The notes below the pieces were generated by a model. It ran no database searches, had not been told where the DNA came from, and saw nothing but the letters and a program-made list of their open reading frames with translations. Positions 52,661-61,474 of a stretch of DNA of 64,000 nt are shown piece after piece. The stretch comes from Rhodospirillum sp. (lineage in GTDB: Bacteria; Pseudomonadota; Alphaproteobacteria; Rhodospirillales; Rhodospirillaceae): positions 44,185 through 108,184 of the forward strand of contig JAIOYK010000012.1 in NCBI GenBank assembly GCA_021741145.1, given 5' to 3'. Each line of letters starts with the position of its first letter. Position 1 is the stretch's first letter. Position numbers and translations under genes: made by a program.

Positions 52661-53617
52661 ATGTCAATGTTGATAGACGGGAAGTGGTCCGCCGAGGTTT
52701 GGCATCCCTATCAGGCCAGTGACGGAGACGGGCGGTTCGTGCGCCAGCCATCGACCTTTCGGAATTGGATAACCGCGGACGGGGCTCCTGGCCCGACGGG
52801 CCAGGGTGGTTTCACGCCGGACGCTGGGCGCTATCACCTCTACGCGGCGCTGATTTGTCCCTGGGCCTCCCGGGTCCTGATGGTCCGCGCCCTCAAGGGC
52901 CTTCAGGACACCATCGGTGTGTCCATCGTCCAGCCTCTGTTAGGAGACCAGGGATGGTCCTTCGGCCCCGGCCCAGGGTCCCTATCCGATGCCCTGTTCG
53001 GATCCACCCACTTGCACGAGATCTATACCCGTGCCGACCCTGTGTTCACGGGCCGGGTTACGGTTCCCGTCCTATGGGACAGGAAAACCGGCGCCATCGT
53101 CAGTAACGAATCCGCCGATATTGTCCGAATGCTCAACGCGGCGTTCCCAGAGATCGGACCGGATTTGTACCCGGAAGACCTGCGGGCGGATATCGATCAC
53201 TTGAACGATCACCTTTACGATGGCCTGAACAACGGCGTTTATCGCGCGGGTTTCGCTCAAACCCAAGAGGCCTATGAAGAAGCCGCCCGCGATGTCTTCG
53301 CCCAGTTGGACGGGCTGGAAGAGCGGTTGCGGGGAACCGGCTCCTTCCTGTTTGGAGATCGGATCACGGAAACCGACATCCGCGCCTTCGTCACCTTGAT
53401 CCGCTTCGACGCGGCTTACCACGGGGTGTTCAAGTGCAATCTCCGGCGCTTGGGGGATTACCCTGAACTCACCGCCTATGTGTCGCGTGTGCTCAAGCAG
53501 CCCGGAATAGGGGAAACGGTCAATATCGACCACATCAAACAGGGCTACTATTCCATCAAATCATTGAACCCGACGGGGATCGTTCCCCTTGGTCCCATCG
53601 GTCCATTTGGGGCATAG
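52661..53617 (+). CDS. Glutathionyl-hydroquinone reductase (YqjG/ECM4 family)
   Basis: 318-residue Xi-class glutathione transferase. The active-site motif CPWA is in YAALICPWASRVLMVRALKGL. The thioredoxin half ends VPVLWDRKTGAIVSNESADIVRML, and the helical half has FLFGDRITETDIRAFVTLIRFDAAYHGVFKCN, both classic. It removes glutathione from quinone conjugates. AAGAAGGGAA precedes the ATG. It converges on malQ. Confidence 0.93.
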   Translation: MSMLIDGKWSAEVWHPYQASDGDGRFVRQPSTFRNWITADGAPGPTGQGGFTPDAGRYHLYAALICPWASRVLMVRALKGLQDTIGVSIVQPLLGDQGWSFGPGPGSLSDALFGSTHLHEIYTRADPVFTGRVTVPVLWDRKTGAIVSNESADIVRMLNAAFPEIGPDLYPEDLRADIDHLNDHLYDGLNNGVYRAGFAQTQEAYEEAARDVFAQLDGLEERLRGTGSFLFGDRITETDIRAFVTLIRFDAAYHGVFKCNLRRLGDYPELTAYVSRVLKQPGIGETVNIDHIKQGYYSIKSLNPTGIVPLGPIGPFGA

Positions 53618-53643
53618 GTGGGAGGCACCGGGTCGGATGAGCG

Positions 53644-55851
53644 TTAATACCGCCCCGCCTCCGTTCCCCGCCCGAAGCGAGCCTGAATGCGCGCGATTCG
53701 GGTCAGGCGGCCGTCCTCTTCCAGGGCCTCCACCGTCAAGGGAACGCGCAGACGCCAATTGGGATGCGAGTCCACGGTGCCGGGTAAATTGGCTTGCTCG
53801 CGCATCTCCAAGACATCCTCCAATTGGGTCAGGGCCAGGATGCTGGGTGCCCGGGCGAGCCATTGGGTGACAGCCGGCACCAGCTCCGGCGGTGGCTCGA
53901 AACCCTCCATGGGAGTCAGGGGGGTTCCCTGACCGGCCAACGCGGCGGCGATACGGGGGCGGTCCCCATGGCGGGCCCATCCCTCGGCGTCCCGGGCAGC
54001 GTCATTGGGCCAAAGTTGAAGGCGATGTTTCCAGGCCAGATCCCGCCCGTCCCAATAGCCGCACAACGTCGGCAAGTCGTGGGTCGAGGCCGCGACCATG
54101 GCCAGCCGGGGATAAGCTTCCGGTGGGGTCAAGGCCCCGTTCTCCCCCCGTTCAAAATAGAAGAGCCGATAGGAGAGGATCCCAGCCTCGGTCATCCGGT
54201 CGCGGAACCCGTCGGGCACGGTTCCCAGGTCCTCGCCAATGACAAGGCAGCCCTGGCGGTGACTTTCCAGGGCAAGGATACCAATCAGATCCTCCATGGG
54301 CATACCCAGGTAAAACCCCTCGCACCCTTCCAAGCCGTCGGGCACGCAGAACAAGCGCATCAGACCCAGGACATGGTCGATACGCAGGGCCCCGGCGTGG
54401 CGCATATTGGCGCGAATCAGGTCGACGAACGGTTGATACCCTTGGGCGCGCAAGCGCGCCGGGTGAAACGGAGGAAACCCCCAATTCTGCCCCTTGGCGT
54501 TCAAGGGATCTGGAGGGGCGCCGACGCTCATCCCCATCGCCACCAAATCCCCTAGAATCCAGGAATCCGCGCCCGTCGGATCGGCGCCCAGGGCCAAATC
54601 CCGGTAGAGCCCCAGGGCCTGCCCGGACCGGGCGCAAGCCTCGGCCACCAGGGAAAGCTGGCGGTCGGCCTCGAACTGGCACCATTGGTAAAAGGCCAGC
54701 CGCTCGGCCTTCTCTTCGGCGAAGGTGGCGCTGGGGACACTTCCGGCGTCGTGGAAGGCCTCGGGCCAGTTCCGCCAGGACCAGGCACCATTCTGACCAT
54801 GGACTTCCGAAAGGGCCTCGAACAGGGCGAATCGGCGGAGGGGCTCCCCCCCTTGATTGACGAAGGCGGCGAAGGCCCGCCCCCGGGTGGTGCGGCGCCC
54901 CAGGTGCTTGGCCGCGAAGACTTGGAACAGGGCTTCCAGGGCGGCCCATTTATGGGTCGCCACCCCCTCCATATCGATGTGATCCGGTTCGCGCAAGGCG
55001 CTCAATCCCCCATCCAGGGCAAGGTGACCCTGGGCATCCGGGAATTCCGGCACATCGGAAATGGCGATGTACAGGGGGTTCAGGAACAGGCGGGAATTGG
55101 GTGAATAGGGGCTGGCATGGCCGGGCCGGGCCCGAAACAGGGCGTGGAGAGGGTTGATCCCAAGGGTATCTCCGCCCTGCCGTCCCACGGTCCGGGCCAG
55201 GGTCGCGAGCGCCCCCAGATCCCCCATGCCCCAATCGTTCTCGGACCGCAACCCATGGACCTGGACGGACAGCCCCCAGATCCGGGGTCCGTCCTCCGCG
55301 GCCCATCCCTCCGGCAGCCAGCAGGCGGTAGGGGCGACGATCAGGGGAACTTCGACGGCGTCCCGCCCTGGCGCCACGACACGGAGCCGGTGATAGCCGG
55401 GTTTGGGAGCCAGGGGAATGTCCAACAAGCGGCGGGCGCGGCCGTCCTCGCCCTGCTCAAGGATGGTCAAGGCCTCAAGGTCGAAGAAACCGGTTTCCTC
55501 GGCCCCACCGGATCCCGCCTCGGGCAGGATCGTCCAATGGCCTCGCCCCACCGCTTCAGGCCAAGTCAGGGGCACGGAAATGGGATCCCCTGTCAGGACA
55601 TGAACCAGACAGGGCGGTAAAGGAGAGACCCAGGTCTCATCCTCGATCTTGGCCAAGACCTCGGCAATCCCCTCCTCGCCGTCTCCCAAGGAGTATCCCA
55701 GGGCCGCGAGTCCCGCCCGCAAGGCATGGTCCGGCGTGGTCATCAACGCACCAAAGGCGTCGTGGTAGCTGTCGATCAGACCGACCCGTTCCGCCAGTTC
55801 CCGCAAGGGCGCCCGCCCTTTTTGGCCGGCACCGGTCCATTCATTGGTCAT
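53644..55851 (-). CDS. malQ: 4-alpha-glucanotransferase (amylomaltase)
   Basis: GH77 enzyme of 735 residues. The catalytic carboxylates are in ALRIDHVLGLMRLF (nucleophile Asp), CLVIGEDLGTVPDGF (acid/base Glu) and ASTHDLPTLCGYW. An N-terminal extension of ~200 residues before the barrel is typical of MalQ from Proteobacteria. GAAGGGC precedes ATG 55851, 36 bases after the glgX stop. It redistributes glucan chains, the last gene of the operon. Confidence 0.95.
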   Translation of the reverse strand: MTNEWTGAGQKGRAPLRELAERVGLIDSYHDAFGALMTTPDHALRAGLAALGYSLGDGEEGIAEVLAKIEDETWVSPLPPCLVHVLTGDPISVPLTWPEAVGRGHWTILPEAGSGGAEETGFFDLEALTILEQGEDGRARRLLDIPLAPKPGYHRLRVVAPGRDAVEVPLIVAPTACWLPEGWAAEDGPRIWGLSVQVHGLRSENDWGMGDLGALATLARTVGRQGGDTLGINPLHALFRARPGHASPYSPNSRLFLNPLYIAISDVPEFPDAQGHLALDGGLSALREPDHIDMEGVATHKWAALEALFQVFAAKHLGRRTTRGRAFAAFVNQGGEPLRRFALFEALSEVHGQNGAWSWRNWPEAFHDAGSVPSATFAEEKAERLAFYQWCQFEADRQLSLVAEACARSGQALGLYRDLALGADPTGADSWILGDLVAMGMSVGAPPDPLNAKGQNWGFPPFHPARLRAQGYQPFVDLIRANMRHAGALRIDHVLGLMRLFCVPDGLEGCEGFYLGMPMEDLIGILALESHRQGCLVIGEDLGTVPDGFRDRMTEAGILSYRLFYFERGENGALTPPEAYPRLAMVAASTHDLPTLCGYWDGRDLAWKHRLQLWPNDAARDAEGWARHGDRPRIAAALAGQGTPLTPMEGFEPPPELVPAVTQWLARAPSILALTQLEDVLEMREQANLPGTVDSHPNWRLRVPLTVEALEEDGRLTRIARIQARFGRGTEAGRY

Positions 55852-55886
55852 GGTCGTGCCCTTCGCTTCACCAACACAGGTCATCC

Positions 55887-58061
55887 TTACACCGTGGCCC
55901 GGCCCCAGGGTCCCATATTCTGTCCATCGCCCGGTCCTGGCTCCCGGCGGAACAGGCAAAGCGAGCGGCTTTCCATCACATAGATCTCTCCATCCGCGGG
56001 AGGGGGCGCTGTTTCCGCTCCCGGACAGGCGGTGTCGAGCATGGGCGCCCAATGGGTCCCGGCGTCGATCGCGGGTAGAACCAGTTCCACTTTTTCCTGA
56101 CGGGCGTTCATGGCCACCAGGAAGCTCTGGTCCACTTCCGGCTCGCCCATGGCGGTCAGGAAGTACTCCCCCGCCTCGCCCCGGATCAGGAAGGCCAGGA
56201 ACCGATCATCCGGATTATCCCAATCACCGTTGGCTCGCTCCTCGCCATCCGGTCTGAGCCAGGTGATATCCTTGATCTCCGTCCCCCGCAGCGCCGCACC
56301 ATGGAAGAAACGATTGCGGCGAAAGACCATGTGAGAGCGACGCAGACGGATCAGCCAGCGAACCAGAACGAGCAGTTCCCGCCCCTCGGTCGAGATGGCG
56401 CCCCAGTTGATCCAGGACACCTCGTTATCCTGGCAATAGGGGTTGTTGTTGCCCTTCTGGCTTCGCCCGAACTCATCCCCGGCAACCAGCATGGGCACCC
56501 CTTGGGACAGAAAAAGGGTGGTCAGAAAATTGCGCATCTGCCGCTGGCGCAGCACCCTGATTTTGGGGTCGCTCGTCGGCCCCTCCTCCCCATGGTTCCA
56601 GGAAATATTATTGTCCGTGCCGTCCCTGTTGTTCTCGCCGTTGGCGATATTGTGCTTGCCGTTATAGGAGACCAGATCGGCCAGGGTGAAGCCGTCGTGG
56701 GCGGTGATGAAATTCACACTCGCCCAGGGACAGCGCCCCTTGCGGTCGAACAAATCCGAGGACCCCGTCAGCCGGGTGGCCAGTTCGGGCACCTGCGCCA
56801 CGTCGCCTTTCCAGAACTTGCGCACCGTGTCCCGGTAGCGGTCGTTCCATTCGGCGAAGCCGGGCGCGAATCCTCCGACCCGGTACCCCCCCTCCCCCAG
56901 ATCCCAGGGTTCGGCGATCAACTTGGTCGTCGACAGGATGGGATCCTGGCCGATGGCCTCCATGAAAACGGAATGGGGATCGAACGTGCCGTGGTCCCGG
57001 GCCAAGGTGGCGGCCAAGTCGAAGCGAAATCCGTCGACATGCATTTCCTCCACCCAATACCGCAGGGAATCCATGACCAGTTGAAGGACCCGGGGATGGC
57101 GGAGGTTAAGGGAATTGCCGCAGCCGGTGCTGTCGGAGTAATAGCGCTTGTCCTCGGCCAAGCGGTAATAGCTGGCGTTGTCGATACCCCGGAAGGACAA
57201 GGTTGGCCCCAGGTGGTTGCCCTCGGCGGTGTGGTTGTAAACCACGTCCAGGATGACCTCGATCCCCGCGTCATGCATGACCTGAACGAAGGTCTTGAAC
57301 TCGCCAAGCTTGCCACTGGCCAAAAAGGCCGGATTGGGGGCAAAATAACCGAGCGAACTGTACCCCCAGTAGTTGGACAGCCCCTTCTTGGCCAGGAAGC
57401 GGTCGTTGATGAAGGCATGGATGGGCAACAGCTCCACCGCCGTAATACCCAGGGCCTGCAAATATTTGACCACCGCCTGGGTGGACATGCCCGCGAAGGT
57501 CCCCCGGATGTTCTTGGGGACATCCGGATGGCGAATAGTGAATCCCTTGGTGTGTAACTCGTAGATGATGCTCTCGTGCCAGGGCCGTTTGGGCGGGCGG
57601 TCGCCTCCCCAGGTGAAGGCCGTGTCCACCACCACGCATTTGGGCATGAAGCGGGCGTTGTCCCGGATGTCGAAGGTCAGGTCTTCCCGTGCCGCGCCCA
57701 CATGGTAGGCGTAATGGGCATCGGTCCACTCCAGATGCCCGGACCAGGACTTCGCATAGGGGTCGAGCACCAGCTTGTTGGCGTTGAAGCGGTGGCCTAA
57801 CTCCGGTGCATAGGGGCCATGCACCCGGTAGCCATAGCGCTGGCCAGGCCGCACGTCCGGTAGATAGCCGTGCCAGATTTCGTCGGTGTATTCAGGCAGG
57901 GGAACCCGCGCGACCTCCGTCCCGTGGTCCCCGTCGAACAGGCAGAGCTCCACCCGTTCGGCGTTTTCCGAGAACAGAGCAAAATTGACGCCTCGCCCAT
58001 CCCAGCTCGCGCCCAGGGGATAGGGACAACCGGGCCAAACCCGGGTCGGGAAAAAGGCCAT
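55887..58061 (-). CDS. glgX: Glycogen debranching enzyme GlgX
   Basis: GH13 isoamylase-type enzyme of 724 residues. N-terminal CBM48 module (GVNFALFSENAERVELCLFD), then catalytic motifs DVVYNHTAEGN, DGFRFDLAATLARD (nucleophile Asp), LIAEPWDLG (acid/base Glu) and FITAHDGFTLAD. Its ATG overlaps the treS stop by one base (TGATG), so translation is coupled. It trims alpha-1,6 branches of glycogen. Confidence 0.96.
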   Translation of the reverse strand: MAFFPTRVWPGCPYPLGASWDGRGVNFALFSENAERVELCLFDGDHGTEVARVPLPEYTDEIWHGYLPDVRPGQRYGYRVHGPYAPELGHRFNANKLVLDPYAKSWSGHLEWTDAHYAYHVGAAREDLTFDIRDNARFMPKCVVVDTAFTWGGDRPPKRPWHESIIYELHTKGFTIRHPDVPKNIRGTFAGMSTQAVVKYLQALGITAVELLPIHAFINDRFLAKKGLSNYWGYSSLGYFAPNPAFLASGKLGEFKTFVQVMHDAGIEVILDVVYNHTAEGNHLGPTLSFRGIDNASYYRLAEDKRYYSDSTGCGNSLNLRHPRVLQLVMDSLRYWVEEMHVDGFRFDLAATLARDHGTFDPHSVFMEAIGQDPILSTTKLIAEPWDLGEGGYRVGGFAPGFAEWNDRYRDTVRKFWKGDVAQVPELATRLTGSSDLFDRKGRCPWASVNFITAHDGFTLADLVSYNGKHNIANGENNRDGTDNNISWNHGEEGPTSDPKIRVLRQRQMRNFLTTLFLSQGVPMLVAGDEFGRSQKGNNNPYCQDNEVSWINWGAISTEGRELLVLVRWLIRLRRSHMVFRRNRFFHGAALRGTEIKDITWLRPDGEERANGDWDNPDDRFLAFLIRGEAGEYFLTAMGEPEVDQSFLVAMNARQEKVELVLPAIDAGTHWAPMLDTACPGAETAPPPADGEIYVMESRSLCLFRREPGPGDGQNMGPWGRATV

Positions 58062-61000
58062 CAGGGGGTCTCCTCCCCACCTTGGTCGTCTCCATTTTGA
58101 CGATCCAAGTTCGAGCCAAGCAAGCGGGCCACGCCGCGGATGGGGATGCGCAACCAAGTTGGCCGGTTCGCCGCCTCGTAGACAACCTCGTAGAGTGCCT
58201 TCTCCAGGGTGAAGAGTGCGAGCATGCCTTCAAGGGCCTCGGCTTCATGGGGGACGGAGGGGCATCCGGCGATCCCCAGCCCATAGCCGGTCATGAAGGC
58301 ATGTAGGCTGTCGGCCTCCCACTGGGCGGCCAGTCCGGCCAAATCAACCCGACTTTCCCCGTGGGTTTCCAGGTTGGTGAAGACCGCGGCCCAGGCCGCG
58401 TAGTTAAAGGACCGGATCATCCCCGCCACGTCCTTTAGCGGACATTGCTTGGCCCTTCGCTCGGACAGGACCCGGATGGGCTCGCCCTCGAAGTCCAGGA
58501 TGTGGAAATCGTCCCGGACCACGACGACCTGCCCCAGGTGCAAATCTCCATGATACCGGGTTTTCACCAGCCCGTCAGGCGGGAGAATGGGGGCATCGAT
58601 CAAGGCGTCGACGGTATCCCATTGATCAAGCAAGGACTTCACCGTACCAACCATGTCCTCGGGCAGTCCCGGCAGGGCGCGGATCAGCGCGGCGCGGGCC
58701 TTGCCGGACTGCTCGCGGATCTGGCCTCGCCAAAGAATCATATCCGCTTCGGTCACCGGTTCGGGGGCGAAGGCGGGATCCGCCGTTTCCATGGCCAGGG
58801 CCTGGTGCAGTTCGGCGACCCGACGCCCCAGGGTTTCCGCCAGGGAAAGGACCAATCCATGGGGAGAGGCATTCTCATCATAGGGCGAGACCTCCTCCTC
58901 GTCGTAATTGACCAGGGTCCGCTCTTCCAGGAACCGCTTCAGATAGTCCGTGAAGTATTCCCAACCGTCCCCTTGATTTCTCACAAAACCCTGTAAAACA
59001 GCCAGAGCTGTTTCCTGACCATTGGCATCCACCAGCTCCATCGAGCCAAGCAACGGCGGCGCGTTCTCAAAGCCCGCCACATCGGTCAGGAAGCGGCCGA
59101 TTTCAACCTCTGGATGGGTACCCGCCTCGATGCGCCGATAGACTTTCAGCACCATCTCCGAACCAACCAGCATGGAGGTGTTGGATTGTTCCCGTCCCAG
59201 GCGCTCGACGGCATCGTCCCCGGGGATCGCGTGGCCCTCCAGGGCCCGGGTCGGGATGAAGCGCAATTCGCCGCCCCCCCGGGTGGGAAGGACCAGGCCA
59301 TCGGCCATCGCCCGAACCACCGCCGCGGAGTAACCCGTCCCGACCATGGCGTCATGCAAGGCGCCCACCCGGTTAAAGCGGCGGACCCGCCCCAGAGTGA
59401 AGGGAAGCACGCTGGGCAGGGGGTCCTCGTCCTTGGATTCCCAACTCACCTCCAAGGGCAATTGGTAGGATTGGGCGCCCTCGTCCCCCTTGAATTCCGC
59501 CTTAAGCAAGGTCACCAACCAGCCCATTCCGCCCCCACTGGGCAGAACCGCCTGGTCGACTGCTTCGACCCGCTCAACCTGGAACTCCTTACCGCCAAAC
59601 CAACGTTGGTTGGCCAGGAATACCGGGAGGATGTCGCGGGACAGGCGCTTGGCGTTATCGCCCTTGGACAGGCTGGCCCATCCCTCGGACAAGACCAGGG
59701 TTTGGAGTTCGGGCAAGGCATGCACATAGGGTTCGTGCCAGCTCGGCCCTTCTTCCCCTTCGGTAAGGTGGAACCAATAGAAGCCATAGGCCTGCAGGGT
59801 GATGAAATAATTCAACGCGCCAATGGGCGGAAAGGGGCTGTTGCCGAGCATTTCCACTGGCACCCGTCCGGCGAACTCGGACAAGTCAAGCTCCACCGGT
59901 TGGGAAGCCCGGGAGAGGTTGGCCACGCAGAGGATCACCTCGCCCTCGTATTCCCGCAGATATGCCAGGACCTTGCGATTGCCGGGATAAAGGAAGCGCA
60001 GGACTCCCCGGCCAAAGGATTGGTGGCGTTTGCGCACGGCGATCAGCCGCCGCATCCAATTGAGCAAGGAGGGAGCCGAACGGCTCTGGGCTTCAACGTT
60101 CACCGCGTTGTAGCCGTAGACCGCGTTCATGATGGCGGGCAGATAGAGCGATGCCGGATCGGCCCGGGAAAAGCCGCCATTGCGGTCCGGAGACCACTGC
60201 ATGGGGGTCCGCACCCCGTCCCGGTCACCCAGGAAGATGTTATCCCCCATGCCGATCTCGTCACCGTAATAAACAATGGGCGTACCGGGCATGGACATCA
60301 GCAGACTATTCATCAGCTCGATCTTGCGCCGGTCGTTCTCCAACAGCGGCGCGAGGCGGCGGCGAATGCCCACGTTGATCCGTGCCCGGGGGTCGACGGC
60401 ATAGAAGTTGTACATGTAGTCCCGCTCTCGGTCAGTGACCATTTCGAGCGTCAATTCATCGTGGTTGCGCAGGAAAATCGCCCATTGGTTCGTCTCGGGA
60501 ATTTCCGGGGTCTGGCGCATGATATCGGTGATGGGATGCCGGTCTTCCTGGGCCAGGGCCATGTACATGCGCGGCATGACCGGGAAATGGAAGGCCATGT
60601 GGCATTCCTCTCCATCGCCATCCCCGAAGTACTCCCGCACGTCCTCGGGCCATTGGTTGGCCTCGGCCAGCAGCATGCGGCCCTCGAAGTTATTGTCGAG
60701 CCAGGCGCGCAGACGCTTCAGGACCAAATGGGTCTCGGGCAGGTTCTCGTTGTTGGTTCCTTCCCGCTCCACCAAATAGGGAATGGCGTCCAGGCGCATG
60801 CCATCCACACCGCAGTCCAGCCAGAACTTCATCACCTTGGTGATCTCGTCGAAGACCCGGGGGTTGTCCCAGTTCAGATCCGGTTGGTGGCTGAAGAAGC
60901 GATGCCAGTAATAGGCCTTGGCCACCGGATCCCAAGCCCAGTTGGACGCCTCCGTATCGGTGAAGATAATGCGGGTTTCCTGATATTTCTGGTCCGTCTC

Positions 61001-61393
61001 AGACCAAACATACATGTCGCGCGCGGCGCTGCCGGGCTTGGCATTCCGGGATTTCTCGAACCACTTGTGCTGATCGCTGGTGTGGTTGATCACCAGTTCG
61101 GTGATCACCTTGAGGCCTCGCTCGTGGGCGGCCTTCACGAATTGGCGGAAGTCCCGCATACTGCCGTAGCGCCCGTGGATCGTCCGGTAGTCGGCGATGT
61201 CATAGCCGTCGTCGCGCAGTGGCGAGGGGTAGAAGGGCAGAATCCAAACCGCGGTCACCCCCAAATCCGACAGGTAATCCAGCTTTTCCGTGAGCCCGGC
61301 GAAATCACCGAAGCCATCTCCGTTCGAATCGAAGAAGGCCTTCACATGAAGCTGGTAGATGATGGCGTCCTTGTACCAAAGTGGATCGTTCAT
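58061..61393 (-). CDS. treS: Trehalose synthase fused to maltokinase (TreS-Mak)
   Basis: 1110 residues in two parts. Residues 1-~550 are trehalose synthase (GH13): WYKDAIIYQLHVKAF start, DGMRLDAIPYL (Asp202), LLAEANQWPEDV (Glu244) and FLRNHDELTLEM. Residues ~570-1100 are a Mak/Pep2-type kinase with FLANQRWFGGK, YHGDLHLGQVVV and ILDFEGEP, the catalytic and Mg-binding loops. The fusion converts trehalose to maltose and then maltose-1-phosphate, the donor for GlgE encoded just upstream. Confidence 0.96.
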   Translation of the reverse strand: MNDPLWYKDAIIYQLHVKAFFDSNGDGFGDFAGLTEKLDYLSDLGVTAVWILPFYPSPLRDDGYDIADYRTIHGRYGSMRDFRQFVKAAHERGLKVITELVINHTSDQHKWFEKSRNAKPGSAARDMYVWSETDQKYQETRIIFTDTEASNWAWDPVAKAYYWHRFFSHQPDLNWDNPRVFDEITKVMKFWLDCGVDGMRLDAIPYLVEREGTNNENLPETHLVLKRLRAWLDNNFEGRMLLAEANQWPEDVREYFGDGDGEECHMAFHFPVMPRMYMALAQEDRHPITDIMRQTPEIPETNQWAIFLRNHDELTLEMVTDRERDYMYNFYAVDPRARINVGIRRRLAPLLENDRRKIELMNSLLMSMPGTPIVYYGDEIGMGDNIFLGDRDGVRTPMQWSPDRNGGFSRADPASLYLPAIMNAVYGYNAVNVEAQSRSAPSLLNWMRRLIAVRKRHQSFGRGVLRFLYPGNRKVLAYLREYEGEVILCVANLSRASQPVELDLSEFAGRVPVEMLGNSPFPPIGALNYFITLQAYGFYWFHLTEGEEGPSWHEPYVHALPELQTLVLSEGWASLSKGDNAKRLSRDILPVFLANQRWFGGKEFQVERVEAVDQAVLPSGGGMGWLVTLLKAEFKGDEGAQSYQLPLEVSWESKDEDPLPSVLPFTLGRVRRFNRVGALHDAMVGTGYSAAVVRAMADGLVLPTRGGGELRFIPTRALEGHAIPGDDAVERLGREQSNTSMLVGSEMVLKVYRRIEAGTHPEVEIGRFLTDVAGFENAPPLLGSMELVDANGQETALAVLQGFVRNQGDGWEYFTDYLKRFLEERTLVNYDEEEVSPYDENASPHGLVLSLAETLGRRVAELHQALAMETADPAFAPEPVTEADMILWRGQIREQSGKARAALIRALPGLPEDMVGTVKSLLDQWDTVDALIDAPILPPDGLVKTRYHGDLHLGQVVVVRDDFHILDFEGEPIRVLSERRAKQCPLKDVAGMIRSFNYAAWAAVFTNLETHGESRVDLAGLAAQWEADSLHAFMTGYGLGIAGCPSVPHEAEALEGMLALFTLEKALYEVVYEAANRPTWLRIPIRGVARLLGSNLDRQNGDDQGGEETP

Positions 61394-61474
61394 GGCTGGG
61401 ACCTGAAAGCTACGGGGAACAAGAGAAACTGAGCGGAATCGGCAAGCGAGATCGGGGCCGAGACCCTCGAGGGG

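Noticed and set aside
59114..61432. 772-codon plus-strand frame opposite treS-maltokinase
   Set aside because: Mirror frame of a strongly conserved enzyme gene with no motif of its own.
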